From NCBI GenBank assembly GCA_017936785.1, contig JAGBEV010000014.1, forward strand, positions 62,001 to 126,000: 64,000 nt of DNA, in the 5' to 3' direction. Source of the stretch: Lachnospiraceae bacterium. Lineage in GTDB: Bacteria > Bacillota > Clostridia > Lachnospirales > Lachnospiraceae. The notes beneath the pieces were generated by a model that saw nothing but the letters and a program-made list of their open reading frames with translations, was not told the DNA's origin and ran no database searches. Numbering within the stretch: position 1 is the stretch's first letter; each line of letters starts with the position of its first letter. A program made the position numbers and the translations under genes. Positions 1-8,811 of this stretch are shown here, in pieces.

Positions 1-601
1 CCGGTATCTGAAAATCTGCCTCTAAATTCCAGTATTCTTCCGGAATAAAGGCATTGATCTCATCCTCTCTGTCACCGATCAGACGCAATGCAACGGACTG
101 TACCCTGCCTGCACTTAAGCCTCTCTTAACTTTTGCCCAAAGCAAAGGAGATATCCGATAGCCTACCATACGGTCCAGCATACGTCTTGCCTGCTGTGCA
201 TCTACCAGATCCATATTGATCTCTCTTGGATTCTTTAAAGATTCCTTTACTGCATTCTTAGTAATCTCATTAAAAGTAATACGATAAACCTTTTTGTCTT
301 CCAGCTTCAATGCCATATACAAATGCCAGGAAATCGCTTCACCTTCACGGTCAGGGTCAGTAGCAAGATAAATCTTGTCTGCTTTTTTTACTTCTTTGCG
401 CAATGCCGCAAGAATATCTCCCTTTCCGCGGATCGTGATATACTTAGGTTCATAATCATGCTCCACATCAATTCCCAGCTGGCTCTTTGGTAAATCCCTT
501 ACATGACCGTTGCTTGCCATAACCTCATAGTTCGGTCCTAAAAATTTTTTAATCGTTTTCACTTTGGCGGGTGATTCCACAATCACTAAATATTTTGCCA
601 T
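1..601 (-). CDS. topA: DNA topoisomerase I, N-terminal part (runs off the window)
   Basis: Type IA topoisomerase that relaxes negatively supercoiled DNA. About 200 residues are present and the gene continues past base 1. The translation begins [20 protein letters not shown], the typical TopA start, followed by the TOPRIM metal motif (DPDREGEAI), the HLYMALKL segment, TFNEIT, and the [11 protein letters not shown] and [11 protein letters not shown] motifs, all in the usual order. The ATG at 599-601 is preceded by AAGGGG at suitable spacing. In many Firmicutes topA follows dprA directly; here a pilus operon lies between them. Identity is certain from the motifs; only the missing 3' part is unknown. 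Confidence 0.97.
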   Translation of the reverse strand, partial: MAKYLVIVESPAKVKTIKKFLGPNYEVMASNGHVRDLPKSQLGIDVEHDYEPKYITIRGKGDILAALRKEVKKADKIYLATDPDREGEAISWHLYMALKLEDKKVYRITFNEITKNAVKESLKNPREINMDLVDAQQARRMLDRMVGYRISPLLWAKVKRGLSAGRVQSVALRLIGDREDEINAFIPEEYWNLEADFQIP

Positions 602-689
602 ATACATTCCCCTTATTCTCAGCCTGTGGCTGAATGATGTTGATCACCAGAGGTTAAAACCTTCCCCGAGTAATCGTTTCACACTATAC

Positions 690-724
690 ACGAAAAAAAA
701 AGACCTGTAAAGGTCTTTTTTTTA
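690..724 (-). terminator. Intrinsic terminator at the end of the pilus operon
   Basis: AAGACC and GGTCTT arms enclose a 6-base loop and are flanked by A and T runs on both sides, so the hairpin could stop transcription in either direction. It lies about 100 bases after the last pilus-operon gene and about 90 bases before topA, separating the two transcription units. The rest of the 222-base gap is AT-rich and holds no gene that I can see. Confidence 0.85.
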
Positions 725-822
725 TTTTACACATTTTTCACAAATTTAGAATAGGTATTTCGTGGGAAATATGCCTAATGGAATATTCTGTTTTGTGAAT
801 ATTCCATTGACATTATTTAACC

Positions 823-3800
823 TTAATCCAGTTTCAAAAGATCCTGTTTGATGATGGTGAACATATCAAATGCTGTTCCAAGAGGTCTCTCAATTTCGCT
901 TCCGTTGGTGCCACTGATAGTTTTATACCCTGTATTTGCCTGAATATAAATATTTACAGCGCCCTTATCATTCAGATAAGACATTGGTACATAGAAACCG
1001 TACATAGTACCAACCTCAATTTCTGTATCTGCAATTCCGTTACCGGTATCACAGATCTTCTGACTGAAATCTGAATTGTAAATTGTGATCGGAATTCTTA
1101 CCACATTGACAACAGTATTGTCATTTAACTGAATGGTCATTACCTTTCCTGACTTCGTTACATTGCCATCTTTCCAGGTAACTACATCATCTTTCTTTCC
1201 ATCCACTTCCATATAGAAGTATACCTTTGCATACTTATCGTCACTGGAAACGCCTCTGATCAGGTTTGTATCGGTCACCTTAAAATATGCTTTGGTTCCA
1301 TCTGCTTCCACACCGGTCTGGGTATTGGGATTTACAAACTTATAAAGGTAACCCGTTCCCTTTTCATTAAATTGAATGGAAGAATCAACTGCATTATGTC
1401 CTGTTACATTATTGTCATATGGTACTGCTATACTGTCAAGCATATTACCATTGGAATCGTTGGTCTCATAGTAGGAAACAACCGGATTCACAATACCGGA
1501 CTCATATGCTGCAATCAACGTATTGACAAACAGCTTCGCCTCATTATCCGTTATAGCATTCTGCCTGTTAGATCCAAATGCAGTGAAAGTCACATTACCC
1601 GAATTATAAATATAATAATTATTAATACCATCTCCCGGTGTGACAGAATATATATCTGCACCTGCAAGAACATTATTGTTATTATCAGCCATATCGCTCA
1701 GCGTATACCATACAACCGTATCAGAATTACCGTCTGTATCCGAATCTGTATCCAGATCAAGCTGGAAATACTGTGCATGTGATTTGGATACTGTCACACT
1801 TCCGTTGATCGTATAAGGATAATGTGAAATCTGTCCATCATTCATTTTATCTACATAAGTTCTTGTTGCAGCTCCTGACGGATCACTGGAGGAAGTCAGA
1901 CTGTTAATGGAACCTGCATTGATAAAGCTCTGCTGCAATGCAAGATTCTCATTGACTCTTGTTCTGCTCCATACCGTATTGGTATAAGGATAAACATTGG
2001 CATAAAAACCGGTTCTTGCTGACTGCTGCACATATCCGATTGCCTGGTTGCCATTCTCCCTGCGCACAACATATCCGTTCCATGCATCTGCATCAGACGT
2101 TGTAAACTGAGTTGCTATCTTATTGATATTAACAGGATTTAAATATGCATTATAAACCGGGTTAGTAAGTCCATAACGATCCTGTGCCAGCGAATCAAGC
2201 AGTCCTGCATTTAATGTTCTGGAATTTGTGATCGTTACCTTTCCATCATCTGCCTTGCCATATTCATTAAAGATATTCTGTGCTACAACATTGTTGCTGG
2301 TCAATAATGGTTTTCCGGATGCAATATACTCTCTGATTGCACTGACAGCATTCAGACTGGTAAACTGCGTGTAGTTATCGCCAAAGCCCAAAATTATCAT
2401 ATTAACAGACATCGGTTTATCCTTATCTGCTTCGATCTGCTCCTTGGTATAGTCTGCGTTATCTTCCTTAGTCCGTTCAAAATTACTGAAGAAATACTGC
2501 CACAATTCCTCTTCTACATGAAACTGCTTTTGATTATAATCTGCCGCATCAGGATTACTGGAATATTCAGTTGCATAGGCATGTGCCGCATCTTTCTCAA
2601 ACTGGCTGACTGTAACAGTCCTTACATTTATTTCGTACTGATCCGTTACAACGATATCCTCAAGATACTGTTTTAATATATCCTGATTATTCTCGTCCAT
2701 CAGACTCTCCAGATTGATAGTAGATGCATCTCCATCCGGAGCGATCTGTAAAATATTTATATATTTCTGCTCTCTTGGTTTAATAGCAACATAACCTTTT
2801 TCGCGGCATGAAATCTGTGAATCTGATACCTTCTCCACCTCAATACACCAATTAATGATACCTCCTTCATCTGAAGGAACATTTCTTCTTAAATTATATA
2901 CCACACCATTGCTTAAATTATAGTGTGTGATACCGTTGGCATCTGCCGTACCTCCAACAACAGAATCATCTGCTTCCAGTGTGATCTTATAATCATGCAG
3001 TTCTTCCGTCTCTGAGAATCTGCCGTCTGCATTAATATCCTGATAAAAATGGATTTCATACAGTTCAGTATTGCCAAGTGCTGCCGCTGAGCTGTTGATA
3101 GTAAACTGGTAATCCAGATAGTATTTTCCATCTGTCTTATCTGCTGTCAGATAAGAAATCGAATTATCTCCAAAATTATGGTTGTAAGAAACCGGCTGCT
3201 CCAATATCTGCAAGGTCACTCTCTCTCTGTTGAGATAGTTAATCACATCAGCTTCTCCATAAATGCCTTCGATCAGATCGCCTTCACTGACACAGTTAAA
3301 GAATTTTCCTGCAGCATCCGCAGCGTTACCGGACACTGCACCTGCACGACCGGTTGCATAGCTGAAGAATTCATACATATTAGAAGCATTATCCATCCTT
3401 CCGTGATCGATAACATTCTCTGTACTGGTTGTTGATACAGCGGTCGGATTAATGATCAGATTACCCTTTCCCTGAGATCTGATCAGATCTGAAGCTCCGA
3501 TCACAAGACCGCCGCCCTGTAAGTATTCCTTTAATTCAATCAGTTTGGCTTCTGTCAAATCTCTTGAAGAATAAAACTGGGTCTTATTTCCACTTGTAAC
3601 CACGTCACCATAGCCATAATATACGTTACCACACATATTTGTATTGGAAAAGCTCGTCAGAGAGCCTGTTTTCTGAGAAACAGCACCATTATTTATCTCC
3701 TGCGTCTGTCCATCAGCATGATGATAATACGTATTATTCTTGCTGCCGATATAGATAACATCATAATCGCGCAACAGATCCGTCTGCATTGTATTAAACT

Positions 3801-5691
3801 GATCTACTGTGATACTTGTAAATACCACAAGATCCATCTGCTCATTTGCTGTCATATTGGCATTCAGACACTGACTGATAAATTCCTTTCTTTCAACCTT
3901 TACAGCTTCTGTCTCCAAGGAATAATCTTTCGTTTCAAGAGTTGAATTGAAGCGGAATTCTCTTGTAGGCTCAATTTCAAGTACACTGTAGGAAGCCTTG
4001 GTAAGAGCCAGATCTTCACCTCGATAGCACAGGATATACTGGATTGCCACAGCCGGTGTTATATATCCTTCTGTCATCATTCCAACATCAATGGTACCAT
4101 CCTGTCTCTTTCTTGCATTCAGATCTTCGTTGTTATAGCTGATATAAGCCACAACTGCCTGAAAACCACCGGCAATCGCACCATTATTATACAAACTGTT
4201 TAAATCACCATTTGCAATATTCCCTAAGGCATTTACCTGGAACTGCTCTAGCTTTGAGCTCTGGAAATCCGTATAATGATGATTATAAACATAGACGTTA
4301 TTGACTGCCAGATTTCCGTTATAACCGGTCAGCATGGAAGATTTTAAATAATTGTACCCTTCTGCACCGATATTTAAGGTATTGGCAAACGCCACATCAT
4401 CTCCGATCACATAATGCTTTGCCTTTTTCTCAAGACCAAGCTTCTGTGCATCTGCTGCTGTCACTTCATTAAAATAAGCACTGCAAAAGCCCTGTACTGC
4501 AATCTGCTCCTGATCCTCCTGCCACAGCAAAAGTGCCAGTTTATCCAGATTGGACATTGTATTATCGGAGTCGTTATACAGTTCATAGTCCATGATCACA
4601 GCTTTATGGTAAATAGCTGACTGATTGTACAATTCCTTCAAAATGGCGGTGCTCATGTCCATACCTGCATATTCATCCGCCGTTCCTGATATATAGATCA
4701 GATCATAATCGTTGATATCCGCTGCCGTCAATTGATCAAGGGTCACATTTTTGTATGTAATATTACAGCCAAGGGTCGCATCTCCAAGAATATATTCCTT
4801 GATCCAGTCACCCACCCTATATTTTCTGTTCTGTGACAGAAAACCTACATTGGTCTCGGAAGCATCATATCCATAGTAAATATCCGCAAGATTTTCCTTA
4901 TAAACAAAGCTGACATTTCCGGTTCCATCCGTAACAGTCTCAAGTCCTTCCGGAATTCCATTCCTGGACGGAATCTGTTCATATTTATTGACCAGTGTAT
5001 TTCCACTGACTGTACCATCTATTACCGGGATGTCATTGGCACTGACACTTGTGATCTTGTAGATATAATTCTGATCCAGAGCTGTCAGCTTCTGACCATT
5101 AGGACCATACGCATCGGTTAATGTCTCTGTACCGGTTGCGATGATATAACCATCTTTCAGTTTATAAATTCCACTAGATGTATATTCATAATGACCCTGT
5201 ACCATCTTTCCGGATGAAATTCCGGGATAGGCCCTGAAATCATTTGATCCCGCCTGACCAAACAGACCTTTATTTTCAGAATCATAAATCGGATACTCGG
5301 AAAGTGTGCCAATATGATTATCCGTACCATACGGCTTGATCATACCATAACGTCTCATGGCAAATGCGATCTCTGCTTCCTCTACGCCCCATTCAGTTGA
5401 CCCACTTGCAAAGGAATTAAACCTTTTACCATATGTATAGGTACTGATAGAATCATCATTTCCGGCTCCGCCAACAAAATAACCAAGCTCAGTATTATCT
5501 GCTGAAGCCGTAACTTCCAAGATTTTTAAGCCATTGGTCTTGTAGGATGTACTGATTGGATAAAAAGTATTCTGCTTTGCATATACATCCATTGTTGAAT
5601 TTTTCATATCAACCACAATAACGGATGCAATTATTACCAACGCAATCAATCCGCATATGAATTTTTTGTAGTGCTTTTTCATTATTTTCAT
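823..5691 (-). CDS. Giant membrane-anchored surface protein, last gene of the pilus operon (possible pilus-associated adhesin)
   Basis: 1,622 residues. The N-terminus has a short basic stretch and one hydrophobic segment (about residues 10-28), so it is either secreted or anchored by an uncleaved signal; no LPXTG motif or C-terminal anchor is visible. The ATG at 5691 has GGGGAG in front; a longer reading would need a TTG start with no ribosome site. The body carries at least three related blocks where a buried strand follows an acidic turn (NDYDLIYISG near residue 330, RDYDVIYIGS near 645, VNMIILGFG near 1100). The second and third are followed by a predicted helix and a strand (LKEYLQGGGLVIG; IREYIASGKPLLT). 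This suggests repeated Rossmann/amidotransferase-like folds. From memory it resembles proteins labelled DUF5057, unverified. Its place after four prepilin-like genes suggests a role at the pilus tip or surface; that is inference. Confidence 0.8.
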   Translation of the reverse strand: MKIMKKHYKKFICGLIALVIIASVIVVDMKNSTMDVYAKQNTFYPISTSYKTNGLKILEVTASADNTELGYFVGGAGNDDSISTYTYGKRFNSFASGSTEWGVEEAEIAFAMRRYGMIKPYGTDNHIGTLSEYPIYDSENKGLFGQAGSNDFRAYPGISSGKMVQGHYEYTSSGIYKLKDGYIIATGTETLTDAYGPNGQKLTALDQNYIYKITSVSANDIPVIDGTVSGNTLVNKYEQIPSRNGIPEGLETVTDGTGNVSFVYKENLADIYYGYDASETNVGFLSQNRKYRVGDWIKEYILGDATLGCNITYKNVTLDQLTAADINDYDLIYISGTADEYAGMDMSTAILKELYNQSAIYHKAVIMDYELYNDSDNTMSNLDKLALLLWQEDQEQIAVQGFCSAYFNEVTAADAQKLGLEKKAKHYVIGDDVAFANTLNIGAEGYNYLKSSMLTGYNGNLAVNNVYVYNHHYTDFQSSKLEQFQVNALGNIANGDLNSLYNNGAIAGGFQAVVAYISYNNEDLNARKRQDGTIDVGMMTEGYITPAVAIQYILCYRGEDLALTKASYSVLEIEPTREFRFNSTLETKDYSLETEAVKVERKEFISQCLNANMTANEQMDLVVFTSITVDQFNTMQTDLLRDYDVIYIGSKNNTYYHHADGQTQEINNGAVSQKTGSLTSFSNTNMCGNVYYGYGDVVTSGNKTQFYSSRDLTEAKLIELKEYLQGGGLVIGASDLIRSQGKGNLIINPTAVSTTSTENVIDHGRMDNASNMYEFFSYATGRAGAVSGNAADAAGKFFNCVSEGDLIEGIYGEADVINYLNRERVTLQILEQPVSYNHNFGDNSISYLTADKTDGKYYLDYQFTINSSAAALGNTELYEIHFYQDINADGRFSETEELHDYKITLEADDSVVGGTADANGITHYNLSNGVVYNLRRNVPSDEGGIINWCIEVEKVSDSQISCREKGYVAIKPREQKYINILQIAPDGDASTINLESLMDENNQDILKQYLEDIVVTDQYEINVRTVTVSQFEKDAAHAYATEYSSNPDAADYNQKQFHVEEELWQYFFSNFERTKEDNADYTKEQIEADKDKPMSVNMIILGFGDNYTQFTSLNAVSAIREYIASGKPLLTSNNVVAQNIFNEYGKADDGKVTITNSRTLNAGLLDSLAQDRYGLTNPVYNAYLNPVNINKIATQFTTSDADAWNGYVVRRENGNQAIGYVQQSARTGFYANVYPYTNTVWSRTRVNENLALQQSFINAGSINSLTSSSDPSGAATRTYVDKMNDGQISHYPYTINGSVTVSKSHAQYFQLDLDTDSDTDGNSDTVVWYTLSDMADNNNNVLAGADIYSVTPGDGINNYYIYNSGNVTFTAFGSNRQNAITDNEAKLFVNTLIAAYESGIVNPVVSYYETNDSNGNMLDSIAVPYDNNVTGHNAVDSSIQFNEKGTGYLYKFVNPNTQTGVEADGTKAYFKVTDTNLIRGVSSDDKYAKVYFYMEVDGKKDDVVTWKDGNVTKSGKVMTIQLNDNTVVNVVRIPITIYNSDFSQKICDTGNGIADTEIEVGTMYGFYVPMSYLNDKGAVNIYIQANTGYKTISGTNGSEIERPLGTAFDMFTIIKQDLLKLD

Positions 5692-5751
5692 GCTTTTCTC
5701 CCCAAACAACCAAAGTAATGATATTTTGTATCTGCTGTTCAAAAAACCGCC

Positions 5752-8169
5752 CTAGGACATCTTTTTCCAACAATGATAAGTAGAATTGTAATAATAATTT
5801 CCGCCTTTATAAGTTAAGGTATAATACGAAACAGTATCATTGTTTGTCACAACACCGAGTCTAAAAGCTTCACCGGAAGATAAAGTAATATCATTTCCCG
5901 TAATGCCATTTAACTGCTGTACTGTTGCCGTACCGTTTGTGCCGCTGTTGGAAACAGCTTTTACTGTATAAGAGCACTGATAACTTCCGTCATCTTTTTT
6001 ATCCATGCTCAAAGTAGATGGTTCGGAAATAAATAAACTCTCACCTTCAACATTGGACACATAGGCATCAAATGTATAGGAGCAGTTTACCAGATGATTC
6101 TTTCCGAATGCCATGGCTGTTTTATAATAATCATCAATAGTGATCATCAGATTTACTGCATCTGTCGGATAAAATTCCGACTCGTTTTTTGCTGTCAGTC
6201 TTACAACGCCTTTATCCACATAAGTATAACGGTTACCAAGAGCACTGACATAATTGACTGAAATATAATTGTTGGCATCTATCATACCATACTCATTGGC
6301 ATTGGTATTGATATAACTGTGTGCTCCCTCATCTCTGATATAGACACCGATATGATTTTTCTTGGAAATATTGTAACCGGTTGTGGAAAAACTCATATTA
6401 TAACTGCCACCCTTGTCAATCAGGATCGTGCTACCATCTGTGGGCTTCCCTGCTTTCAGCCGAACCGGATCCAGATTAAAGTTAGCCGTTTGTGTATAAA
6501 TTGTAACGCCATCATCCATTAAGCAGGTCAATATTACGGATACATTCTGTGAATTTCCATAATAATCCAGCTGACTGCTTCCTTCTGTATACCTCATGGA
6601 TTCATAATCCAGATACAGATATGCCTTTCCGTCTCTTGTAAAGGCAACCAGGTTTTTTAATGTATCATTTCCTGAAAAGTTATTTAATGTAATGCCTATA
6701 ATCTTATCTACATGTAATTGAACATTGTTAACTGTTGTTGTCCAATTCTCAACAGCCGGCAGCTTTCCTGCCTTATACATTGCTGTCAGATCGATCTCAA
6801 CACCACGGCTTGCGCTGTCGGCACCACTGCTTTCTTCTACCTCACTGACACCGAATTCGTAGCTTGCATCCCATGTTCCGTCCCATCTGGATACAGCCAT
6901 GATCCGGAAACTGTATTTTTCATTTGCCTTACTGCCAAGACGCACATAGGCAGAACTGCCTGCTGTTCCAAGGGTTGCAATTCCTGCATCATTGCAGACA
7001 GCCCAGTCCTTTCCTGCTGTTTTATACTGAAGAGTCCAACTGCAGAGCTTATCAGCTGCACTAAGATTATAATCACTGATTTCAGCTGCAAACAATGCTG
7101 TTGCTTCCGGTTCAACTGTATTGGTAGATTTATCTACTCCACGGCTGGGCACAACTGACATATCCAGTATCTTCCGGTAATAAACCGTAGCCACTCCACT
7201 TACCGGCGCTCCTGTCTGAGGATTATTGATGGTACTGGTTGCAGTCACATTGAAGGAAGAAGGAATTACATTTCCCATAGCCGGATCTGTATATAAAAAT
7301 TCATCAAATTGAATCGTACAGCTTTTTTCATCTACACCTGATGTGATAACCGCTCCTGTATACCCTGTATCAATACTCCATGTATAAAGCTTCTGTGTGG
7401 TAACATTCTTTGCATCACTGCTTGCAATAAAAGTCTGTGTCTTTCTGACAGGTGTAGTCTGGGGATTCTCCTTTCCCTTGACATCTACATAAACAATGTC
7501 CGGAGAAACAATAACCTTAGTAATGCTCGCATTCTTATCAACAACTTTGTCCACGACCTTATTCACGCTGATAGAATTGCGCAAATTCACCTGATAATTA
7601 CCGCTGTAGCGCCTGCCGCCGCGCTCATAAGTCATTGAAAAAGTAACGATATTTTTACTCTTTCCTGTTACACGGCTTAAATCCACAGAAAAATCTGTGA
7701 CATTTTCTGCTAACAATTGTGCTTTAGAAAGATCGTATGCTTCATATGTATCAGTTCCAGCCTGTGCCCTTCTCTCAAGATAGAAAAGCTTCTCTCCATC
7801 CGGAATGATCAAAAACTGATAGTTATTATTGTCAATTTCTAATATATTATCCGCAGACGGATCAGTTCCGCCCGGAAGACTGGAAGAAGAAACTGAACCG
7901 GAGTACTCCGGAATCCTGTCCGAAACAGTGGGACCGTAACTGATGTTTACTTCACAGTCAATGATCAGATCACTGATAGAATTTGCCACCAGCTGCGCTT
8001 CTGTCTGAATGTCCGCATCAGAGCTTGTTTTCTGATACAATCTTGCCCCCGTATTCATAAAGGAATAGATTGCCAGAGAAACAACTCCCAATATTGCCAT
8101 GGCAACCAGAATCTCCACAAGAGAAAAACCTTTATTATTCATTTTTCTTTTTTTACCCTGCAATATCAT
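5752..8169 (-). CDS. Large prepilin-like protein (minor pilin with about 770-residue C-terminal region)
   Basis: 805 residues. The leader ends in NNKG followed by FSLVEILVAM, a class III (type IV prepilin) signal: cleavage after Gly and Glu at position +5. After the hydrophobic helix there is a pilin-like segment (DADIQTEAQLVANSISDLI) as in PilW/ComGF-type minor pilins. A long beta-rich stretch without recognisable catalytic motifs follows; segments such as TFIASSDAKNVTTQKLYTWS suggest Ig-like modules. Usual minor pilins have 150-250 residues, so this one is exceptionally long. The ATG at 8169 has GGGAGG upstream; the longer frame starts with TTG. It lies 24 bases after the preceding prepilin gene and 60 bases before the giant surface protein, so it is co-transcribed. 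Substrate of the prepilin peptidase in this operon. Confidence 0.85.
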   Translation of the reverse strand: MILQGKKRKMNNKGFSLVEILVAMAILGVVSLAIYSFMNTGARLYQKTSSDADIQTEAQLVANSISDLIIDCEVNISYGPTVSDRIPEYSGSVSSSSLPGGTDPSADNILEIDNNNYQFLIIPDGEKLFYLERRAQAGTDTYEAYDLSKAQLLAENVTDFSVDLSRVTGKSKNIVTFSMTYERGGRRYSGNYQVNLRNSISVNKVVDKVVDKNASITKVIVSPDIVYVDVKGKENPQTTPVRKTQTFIASSDAKNVTTQKLYTWSIDTGYTGAVITSGVDEKSCTIQFDEFLYTDPAMGNVIPSSFNVTATSTINNPQTGAPVSGVATVYYRKILDMSVVPSRGVDKSTNTVEPEATALFAAEISDYNLSAADKLCSWTLQYKTAGKDWAVCNDAGIATLGTAGSSAYVRLGSKANEKYSFRIMAVSRWDGTWDASYEFGVSEVEESSGADSASRGVEIDLTAMYKAGKLPAVENWTTTVNNVQLHVDKIIGITLNNFSGNDTLKNLVAFTRDGKAYLYLDYESMRYTEGSSQLDYYGNSQNVSVILTCLMDDGVTIYTQTANFNLDPVRLKAGKPTDGSTILIDKGGSYNMSFSTTGYNISKKNHIGVYIRDEGAHSYINTNANEYGMIDANNYISVNYVSALGNRYTYVDKGVVRLTAKNESEFYPTDAVNLMITIDDYYKTAMAFGKNHLVNCSYTFDAYVSNVEGESLFISEPSTLSMDKKDDGSYQCSYTVKAVSNSGTNGTATVQQLNGITGNDITLSSGEAFRLGVVTNNDTVSYYTLTYKGGNYYYNSTYHCWKKMS

Positions 8170-8193
8170 GCTTTTCCTCCCACATCTCAAATC

Positions 8194-8805
8194 TTATGAG
8201 TGACTGATTCTTGTTCTTGCTCCCGTCTCAACCTTCCCGGTCTTTGGATGAATGGTAATTTCATATTGATAAGCTCCTGCTGAAGCAAACATATGATAAA
8301 GATTATCTCCGCCATCTGTAGGGAGCAGCGCTCCGCTTTGTCTGTTAAATGCAACCACTGTACCGCTGGAAACACAATTTTGAAGTACATCAGATGCTGT
8401 ATTTATAGACAAATTCTTCACACCGGCTGCATAACTCCCCACCGGTGTCCCACTGGCTGCATCCTGAGAATAAGCCACGGAAAGAGTCACATTTCCTTTA
8501 CTGATCTTCTTGACATCCGTAATAGTCGAATCTGTCACAGTAATGCAGTAATTGCAATTATCTGTAGTATTCTTAACAAACACAAGATAAGTATTGGTAT
8601 TTGATGTATTGCTGCCACCTCTGGATTTGCTGAGCGCCATTGTTCTTCCATTTTCCAAACTGGAAATCACCTTGCTTCTGCATTCTTTTGCCCGGTATCC
8701 GCTGAGCCGTCCAATATTGACAGCCATGATCGTGGATAAAATCGCAATGATTGCAACAACAATAATCAACTCTACCAAACTAAAGCCTTTGTTATCCTCT
8801 CTCAT
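8194..8805 (-). CDS. Minor prepilin, GspH/FimT-like
   Basis: 203 residues. The leader MREDNKG is followed by FSLVELIIVVAIIAIL, a canonical type IV prepilin cleavage and helix motif with Glu+5. The next segment (RAKECRSKVISSLENGRTMALSKS) is typical of GspH/FimT minor pseudopilins, which prime pilus assembly. The ATG at 8805 has AAGGAG nine bases upstream. It follows the 862-residue PilX-like gene after only 6 bases and precedes the next prepilin by 24, so translation is probably coupled. Cysteines (NCNYC) occur in the C-terminal domain. The pilin class is firm; the exact minor-pilin name is a guess. Confidence 0.88.
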   Translation of the reverse strand: MREDNKGFSLVELIIVVAIIAILSTIMAVNIGRLSGYRAKECRSKVISSLENGRTMALSKSRGGSNTSNTNTYLVFVKNTTDNCNYCITVTDSTITDVKKISKGNVTLSVAYSQDAASGTPVGSYAAGVKNLSINTASDVLQNCVSSGTVVAFNRQSGALLPTDGGDNLYHMFASAGAYQYEITIHPKTGKVETGARTRISHS

Positions 8806-8811
8806 ACACGC

